Shown here piece by piece: positions 55,401 through 64,000 of a stretch of DNA of 64,000 nt; position 1 is the stretch's first letter; each line of letters starts with the position of its first letter. The notes under the pieces are model-generated. The model made no database searches. It saw only the letters and a list, made by a program, of their open reading frames with translations, and was not told the origin of the DNA. The DNA is taken from NCBI GenBank assembly GCA_020055645.1, contig CM034549.1:15645930-15709929 (forward strand). Direction: 5' to 3'. The position numbers and the translations under genes are program-made. The stretch comes from Tomocerus qinae. Lineage: Eukaryota; Arthropoda; Collembola; Entomobryomorpha; Tomoceridae.

Positions 55401-58400
55401 CGAGTAGAATTTGCATTGTAATTATCTTAACGACAGAAACAATCCCAATTGTTTTCAATGCAATCTCATCTATTAAAGTATATTTATTCATTCGTTAGCA
55501 TCGCAATGGGTTCCAGAGCTCAAGCTTTGAGACTCATAGATAATGTGAATAGAATAAAGGTGTTCTAGTTGATGAAAATGAAACTGTAGCCACTCCAATT
55601 ACCCATTTCATCCTTCATCCGGAGCAGAGAATGGAATGAGCAGACATGTACGTAGACAAACTGTCATTCGTTTCGGATTGATTTTCATTAGGATGTGATG
55701 TGGTTGAAGTTGAACTAGATTGAGTTCTCAAAACGATTGACTTCAAAGGGTACTCATTAATAACAGTAGTCCACACGCCCAATTACTGAATACCACTAAC
55801 GATAAGCATAAATGTGCTTAAATTGAATTCACGTCGTGAGCTAAGTTTCAGTACCAAGCAAATGTAAAGTGTTTCATATTATTCCCATTCGCTTAGGTTA
55901 ATGTAGAAGATAACGTTCCACCTAAATTGTTTTCTATGCTTCATATGCTCTCGAGGGACTTTATTTCCCTAAGAGTTAATGAGCTGAGCAGTCGCAGTTC
56001 TAAACTATATAAATAATGACATAAGTACAATATATTATTATAATAAACTGTCGAAGGTGTTGGTATACTTGCAAACCTAATGGTTGGTTACCGTATAATA
56101 CAATGTAGCATATTTAGGAATGTATTACATTCATAGACATTCTTAACACTTGATTGCCTGTCTTTTCTAAATGTGTGTCCAACTCGAAGGATAAGTGAAC
56201 ACCTAGAATACTTACTCACCTACATAAAACGCATGCCTAGGCATTTTGCCAGTGTTAAGCCTACAATAATTCATAATGTATAAGCTTTTAAAAATGGAAG
56301 AATAAATTCCGTTATATCATACCCGACATGCGATTTTCCAACTAAATATGACATACCTACTTACATTATATTCATTCATATGAACTGCAGTTATGTCAAC
56401 CGTCAATTTGCTACATGCAAATTGCAAATAAGTTTGACCTACATTACATTGTATTTGCTTTTACCATTCCGTCCTCTGTCCTGCCTGACTTTCAAAATGG
56501 CCTGGCACGGCAATATCACTCTAACAATAGCAAAAGAATTGCTGCTAAAGCTAACTTAAACTGATAATAAGGTGTTTCAACTTCTACTTAAGTGCTTTCC
56601 ATGTTTCCAGTCGAGAGTATCTCGTAAGTATTAGTACAAATTACAAATCGATATAATTCCACTTGCCCATGGAATTGCAAAGAAACATTTCTACAGCGCT
56701 ATGCAACTTATGTCAGCGTAAATAATTGCACGTATTTTCAATCCGACATCCTGTAAACTGATGAAGGTCATTCAGACTCAAAGAAACTACTTAAGTAAAT
56801 TTGGAACGTTTCTTCGTGTAAATGTGCTAAGGCCTAATAAAATTCTTGTAAAACCCATCATTTAAAATAGTACGTGTTATTTTAAACACAGTAGCGGAGC
56901 TTGATATCTGTAGGAAACAAACTAAATAGAAATATGAAGACGGACACCAACAAATGTCTCTCCTTTTTTAGTTTAAAAAATGAATTCACAAAACATGCCG
57001 CCTACGAACAATGACAATAGTACAATGAAACCAAAACAGAACATAAATTCCTACAGAATATTAACCACACGCGGTGGTGGTGCTCTTTGTTTTCTAGGAA
57101 AAATTGTCACAATTCTCTTAGTGCTGACTTCCTTCCTATAACTGCATTATCTATCTCTATATAACTTAACTATAAACACCTACAACGAAGACTTAAACAA
57201 GAATTTTGTCAAATGTTAAATTGTATGATTTAGTGACCTGCTTAAGTTTGCAGATGGATTGCCGTACATACATACACGAGTATAGATAGATTCTTACCAA
57301 CCTATTTTAGTTTATTATTGTCAAAAAAGTCCTTTTTGAGGAAACCAAGATCTATCTGTGTCTTAGTGCTGCAATTCTAATCAAACCAAACAAAGCCTTC
57401 CTGGTATGTCACTAGAATAACCAAGTTAAGTAGTGATCACATTCAAAAACTACTAAGATCGTAGAGCATTAGGTTTGTATCCCACAAAACATGACAAAAG
57501 TGGGGGTATAAATAAAAGTCCCCATTTGAGAAATTGGTTCTTTATGCAATACTGTAGGAGACAACGGTAAATGGAATTTATAATGATAATAAACCTAACT
57601 TACTTCCCAAGTTACTACCTACTGCCTACACACATAATAAAATTTAGAAACTACATGTATTCAGACATGTAATAAAGCACACGCAATTACTTATTTGTCT
57701 CTATTAGGAGCATAGATAAGTAGTCCCATAAGTTATAAGGTTTTCTCTGATGCCTACGCATTCTTCTCACTTACTCAATAATGTTCATTAATTAACATGC
57801 ATAAACAAGATTATAAACAAGGAAAATAGGATAGCTGTGAATGGAAAACAGGAGTGTTGATCTGTTGAAGTAGATTATTAGCCACAGCTCCACGCTTAGG
57901 TACTCTATTTGATTCGGTAACATTAGACAGTCGACAGAATTCCTTGAAGTAGCAAATGAAACAAATTGTAATTGAACAACTACATTACATTGCCATTAGT
58001 ACAAAGAGAGAGAGGTAAGCAAAGCCAAAGTTATTTTTCTTCTAGCTTTCAGCAGACAGCTTCTTTATTAATCCCAACCAACGCAGCACAACGTGAGCAA
58101 TACAAGTCTTACAACTGAGCACAAATAAATAGTTTTTCTTTGTCAGCCGCTGCCCACATCACATCAACGCAAACAAAGACCATGTCTTTGTGTACTATTA
58201 GTGAATTCCTTTACTATGTTTAATTCCTACACTGTAAGTGCACTGTGGAGCAACTGAACATCAGTCTTTCTTTTATCTCCTTGCTTCAATTTACTTTGCT
58301 CCATGCAGCATTGCCTTTATCTACATCTCCTCTACGTAATGTGTAATACAATATACATAACATAAGAAATGTAAAATCCTCTCACAAACAATAAGAGCAT

Positions 58401-61400
58401 CTTTAGTTGAGTTTGGGTAGGTCTTAAGCAAACTACATCATCGCATCACTTATGCAGCCTATTGTTAAATCCAAGTAGCCAGCCCTAAGCCTATTCTTTT
58501 TGCTTACTTTGCATTTGCACAATCAAATCAGCCGACCACATCCAGCAAGCATCGCACAAAGGAAAAGCAAGTGTTGCAACAAACAGTACTCTACTAAACC
58601 GTAAAGATAAGACTATTCTTTTAAAAGAAGACACTTTTACTTTCCCTATTACTACCTACGTAGAAAAAACTTCAATCTACGCAGCATAAAGTAACTATAC
58701 TTGTCATGCATATATTATTTTATACTCAATTATTCCTTTCCATAATATCATTTTCTTGACATACAACCCTTTATAGTTTGCAAAGTAAAATCTAGGGCCA
58801 GAGTATGGGTACTTGGGATGTCTCCACTTGGATGTGGTTTAACTTGAAGTTGCGCCGCTCCTGATTAGATTCCTTACGTTATCATTAGTTAGTGCAATGG
58901 TACCATCTTCTATACCATTACAATACGCGAGTCCTCAATGACTTGACTTCAGAGTTCAGATAATGAAACCTCAACTAAAGTACTACTATCATACCTAGTA
59001 TTATATTATAGTACAGACTTAAGAGTTTTCCTCTCCTCAACTCTCCTCGCTCTACTTCTTTAACAATGGCCCATATCCGTTAAGATAAAGATAAGGAAAG
59101 AAATGAGCGAACTTGGGACACATTTGCCATTGTACATGGACATGGACACAAAATGCAATAATAATATGCTAGCAATTCTATATGGATGTACATAACTACA
59201 ATCAAAAGTTCCTTTACAACCGTGTAGGACATCCACTAACGTATGCATAAAGATACTTTACATTTATGTATGCTGTTTATTCCATAGACATCTTTCAGAA
59301 TGCAAACTACCAAATTAAACTGCACTTCATTTAAACTTTAAATCGCTTTTGTTCTTATCATTTGCACTTTTACAAGTACAGTAGTTAGATCTTATGATAC
59401 TCTGTAGTCTTTAGTTATTGTTTTTCACCTTAAGTGTAATACGAAACATTTGAAGGTAACCAACCACGATCGTGACATTTACAAGCAAGAGCAAGGATAA
59501 AATAAACCAATAACTGAAAGATTAAAATATTCGTGATCTGTTAAGAATGAATTGTGTTATCATAATGTAACATAATATATTCACAGAATGGCTTTCATTA
59601 TATTTCTATCATTGGGCATCTATTTATGATTTATAATCTGAAAATCAATACATCTAATATTATACTGTAAGAAATTCCGGGTGACGAACGTTAAAGCAAA
59701 GTTATGTAAGCTGGAAGGAAACGGAAGCTCCTTAACTCGGAAAGTAATGAAAATGGAAATCATTCTTAACAGGAAATTCAGGAAAATACTTTACAAAATT
59801 TTGTCTAATTTGTTGCGATGTAATAGCAATTTCATTGCTTAATATAGTATTTGCGTTATGCCTGACACGTTGAATTCTTTATGTAACTTTAGGTAGAATA
59901 CTGGTGGATGTTGAATGATTGAATGAGTTGATGTTTTCGCAAGCCTGTAAAATTGATTTTTTCCTAAATTAGGAAAGCGAAAAACTTGAGAGGATCGAAA
60001 CGAATCTTGGTACAATGAGTGACGTTTGACAGAAAAACGATCGATGCGTGATGAGTAGATTTTCCCAAGCGATCTCTTTCACGCTTAATTCAGTCCAACG
60101 TTCATTCTTCAGAGCATTACTATTAATAACCCAGATTTAAGATCATATCTTGCAACCTAGCCTGTTTGATTTACAATCGTGCCTTGATATCTCTTCAGCG
60201 ATCACAACTTTGTGCTAATCTACATCATTTCTACTATGAATTAATGGTAAAAGCAGAAAATATTTAGCTCTTTGATTTTGGTTCCCATCATCACACACAA
60301 AAACCTTCCACTATTCTTATGGGTATCTATTCAAATGTAATACAAAAGCATTTTTTTCTATTCATACAGACTCATCCTATAATTTCATTCAACGATCAAT
60401 CTACATCTTATATTGCGTTATCTGTTAACACCTAACTAACGAAAGTTCGTGATCCTTTAAATAGAAAATGAGATCGTTTTACAAAATTTCCTAATTTTCA
60501 ATTGCATTATCCATCTCTGTTCACGACTTTTTGCAATATTTCTAACTTCCCATAATTTCTTGCGCATAGATTATTACCCTCCTGTGTACTACGCTTTCAT
60601 CACCACCATATCCAACTTTACATTTTTTATACAATATTTTGACAGCCAAATAGATAGATACACGAGTTGGAGAGGTATTAAAAAAATAAAATTACCTAAA
60701 CCTCCCCACAATAACACAAAATGCTACTTTTCTCGGCAGAACCTAAATTACCGTTTTAGTAAGTAATGTTTTTTTATTTTTGTGGTATAAGTCAATACAT
60801 GCTACTTATTTGCTACAACTTTTGCTGGTGTGGTTTATATGTCTTTCAAAATTGTTCATCCCATTTCTGAGAGCAAAACAACACAATGGGTACATAACTA
60901 CAAATAGTAATACCAGTTCTTGTACAGAATAAGACTAATAATCATGCTCAGGTAAATTCCTACGCTCATTGAATGCTAAACCGAGGAAAGGCAAGGTTTT
61001 ATTAGTCAATCGCATGGTTAAAAGGAATTGATGGAATCATTATTTCTCATTAAAACAGACGCTAATAATGTTTTCAAAGTAATTCCCTTTTTTGGACTGT
61101 AATTGTATTCGTACGGCTACACACAAATGTGTTGCGTTTATTGTTCAAGCTGTCTGACTGTCTGTCCTTATAGCGAAAACTGCAGAAAAATGGTAGAGAC
61201 AAATGGCGAAAATTCTATGGTTAGACTCAGACATTGGAAATGAGCAAAGAAAGGGAAGCAAAGCAGCTGCAAATCAAACAAGAGAACTTATTATTTCCCG
61301 TCTGCCTCTTCTTTCTTCCCCAATAATTCACGAAACTAAAAAATTTCCGTTGCAAGAGTTGCAACACAACCGTAGAGAGTTTATTTTATCTGAGTAGAAC

Positions 61401-64000
61401 ATGCCATATCTAATGTTGTACTAGTAATAAGGAGTAAAGGAAGGAAAGATAAAGAGCACGACAAGCTTTGTTGATTATAATGGGCAAATCTACTTTTCTA
61501 TGATTCATGTTTCCTCTGCAATAATGCCACAATCACAATAACTATGCGGTACTTACGTGTTTGATTTGTACTGCACTAACAATGCACGTCTCCTTCATAC
61601 AGCATAAAAATGTTTGCAAACAAAAAATACTTGAAATTTACCCGTCTAGTCAAATTGCTTTCTCCTGAATCAATACAATATGTAATCAGAACAATAGCAG
61701 AAAAAAACATTTCCAGGTTTCGTCAGGTTAAGATAATATATCCATAGTCTAATAACATCCCTCTATTACGTATAACAGTTTCCTAACTCATCATGCGGCA
61801 CTTCTGCTTTATGATTATCTAAATCTAACGCCCACGATATAAAATCAAACTAGTATTGCAACTAACATCGATTTCAACTATCTGCAAAGTTACATCATAA
61901 GGGATGTTTTTTTCCTTCTAGAAATATCTCGAATTTGTGATATGCCAATAAATTACCTTTAAAGATAACAGAAATACGATGCAAAAGACAAATAGGAAAA
62001 TCTACAAATTTTTTCCTTTACAAAAAAGGAAGGAAAGGACTGGAAAACCATCTGAGAAAATTGCTCATCACTCACAGGGCGTGTGTCTCTAAAACAAGGA
62101 TATTTCTTCTATTCGAATGAACTAAAATACTTACACATGCCCATAAAAATATTGGCAACGACAGCAATAACCGTAGCTATTGGCTAAACGAAGATGGGTT
62201 GTCGAACCCCGGAAACTGAATGGGTTTCGTAATGGAAACAATAGAGGCAATAACGCACGTTACAAACACACTACTACCAGAACACACCACTTCAGCCACT
62301 AAGATACATTATAAGTGAAATGTAATCGGATACACACAATAGGATATGCGATACAATACTCCACAACAAAACATCACCCAACAAAACAGTATCAACATTA
62401 AACCAAGAAAAACTCGAAACAGTACATAGTAAACGTAAACACTTCAATCCTACAATATGTGACAACAAAAATACAGTATCTCAACACTAGTGTGCTATTT
62501 ACTACATGTTTAGTTCACTTCAGAAACAGATAAGTGCATGGCTATCGATATCATTCTTCTGCACAAGCGGAATGCACTAAAGATACCCACGCGTAAAATA
62601 AATACAATGTATTCTTCACTTGCTTATACTCATTTGCTACTAATACTCAATGGTTTCTGTTCAGCTCGTTCAGAAATGCATTTTTTATAGTGTTAAAAAT
62701 CGAAAGAAGATAATGTTAACTGATGTGGTATTCTCATCTCCTTCTTTGTTATCTCTACTATCATCCATTTTCTACAATCGTAGTGATACTATGCCGCTAT
62801 GTTAGTAGGAGTTGCAAATTATTTTATAATGTATTTAGAATACTCCCAATGTTTCAAAAGACACATTCTAACAAACAATATCTCAGGATAAACAGAATGT
62901 GTTCAATTCAAACAATTCAAAGGAATGCATTTAACGAGTTAGACAATTTGTATCATTGCTAATGGTGCACTACATATTTTGTATACAGCCATTAATGCAT
63001 TACATATGTACGTTATTGGCTATTGACGCCTTCAAGAATGTGTCTAATACAAATACCGGTGAAGTAAGGTACTTTTAGTACGAATTGTTGTTTGGGAATA
63101 GCTACTAATCATGTCTACAAAATACTCTAAAGCTTTATAATTCTACTTTGACAATGACGTTCATGAATTTTATTTGGGAAAAAAAATTTTAATTGAATAA
63201 CATAATAGACAAATCAATCTTCTGTGGTTAGTCATGGATAATGCATTTTTATATTCTTCAATAGATTATAAGATTATGATTACGCATTGTATTCATATTT
63301 CACACTGTGGTATACGTTAGATAGTTAGATACAAGTATTAGCAAACACCAAAATCCGCAAACCATCCCTATCAAAAAGATACCCAGGTAGATGTCGAGTG
63401 TTTATAAAATACAATAGTAAACCACAATAATTAGCAGTTACTCCACCGTGTTAGCTTTCCATTAGCAAAAAAAGGAGAGACTTGAGACTGACTTCAGTTT
63501 GAAAGAATTACTAGAAGGTAGAACTAGCCAAGTCTTAAAAACTCGACTTTGGTGTCACATAAACGTTAGCTACAGTCCTAAAAAGTAAAGAGCATTGTTT
63601 ATGTACAAGCCTATTAATCTCGAAAGTAGCGATCTCGATTCTCTAGTGCTTTTAACCATTTATTTTCGCATAAGATATTTCACATCCGAGTTATTTATGA
63701 GTGAGGCTGTCCAAGACTAGACAAGAACAACAGTTAAAGCCAAAACAGAAAGGACAACACAGAAAGACTGGATACGCTTTATGTAATAGTAAATGCTTGT
63801 ACACAAACACCCTATAGTAAATAAAGTTCTCTTAGATGAGCCGCCAAACATTCTCTGAGCACCTCAACTTCAAAGCTTTTCTATTCTTATATGGCAAACT
63901 AAACCACTTTAAGAAAGATAACACAGAAAGATCAAGGAAGAACTTTTAATACTTTACTACTACCGCGTTTAACTTATCCACACGCAAGTACAGTAGAGTT
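52413..64000. other. non-coding stretch, probably Pellino intron 1
   Basis: A CAG acceptor on minus at 52413-52415 shows that a further upstream Pellino exon exists. I looked for its expected coding end (a GELIVLG-like segment before a donor) in this 11.6 kb and did not find it. The open frames here are short and unrelated to known families. The sequence may therefore be mostly or wholly intron, with the first exon beyond the right edge. Confidence 0.5.

Noticed and set aside
60660..60745. Candidate for the missing first Pellino exon (a donor-like TTTAGGTAATT on minus)
   Set aside because: The upstream codons do not give the GELIVLG-like segment expected before YNGFLPQGDKG.
61203..61397. 64-codon plus open frame with a mixed composition
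   Set aside because: It looks somewhat protein-like but has no recognised motif, splice partners or start-region signals.

Overview
The window is 64 kb of AT-rich animal nuclear DNA. Genes are split by GT-AG introns and separated by long non-coding stretches. The four host genes (a DHX38/PRP16 helicase, ALKBH1, Pellino and a small LRAT/PLAAT-fold protein) are all metazoan types. Pellino, the very long introns and the CAAAATG-type start contexts fit an invertebrate, probably an arthropod. I cannot name the species from sequence alone, and identities come from motif recognition, not a search.

Layout. 1-6.4 kb: no supported gene; a possible 5' UTR exon and promoter lie at 5.6-6.4 kb. 6,434-12,133 (+): a three-exon gene for a 190-residue LRAT/PLAAT-like protein with large introns. 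14,129-18,236 (-): the first seven coding exons of the spliceosomal DEAH helicase PRP16/DHX38, ending just after motif II; I find no further exons to the left edge. 19,180-20,783 (+): a complete four-exon ALKBH1, head to head with PRP16 across about 0.94 kb. 23,283-52,412 (-): six exons of Pellino, covering all but the extreme N-terminus and including one intron of 22.8 kb. 52.4-64 kb: no recognised coding sequence, probably Pellino intron 1.

Mobile DNA sits in the 22.8-kb Pellino intron. A two-gene PIF/Harbinger-type DNA transposon (33,673-37,024) carries a DDE transposase on + and a Myb/SANT-like protein on -, convergent and both broken by single-base frameshifts in short homopolymers. Its right end contains nested inverted repeats. 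At 40,818-45,895 there is an LTR-internal-LTR-internal-LTR tandem array of a short, non-autonomous LTR retroelement that reads on the minus strand.

The four host genes act in different processes: splicing (PRP16), nucleic-acid demethylation (ALKBH1), innate-immune ubiquitin signalling (Pellino) and lipid acyl transfer (LRAT-like). Only PRP16 and ALKBH1 are likely to share regulation, through their common promoter interval. I see no CRISPR array, rRNA gene or convincing tRNA gene. I did not find a clearly new biological system; the items most worth checking are the PRP16 truncation, the nested repeats at the transposon's right end and the triple-LTR array.
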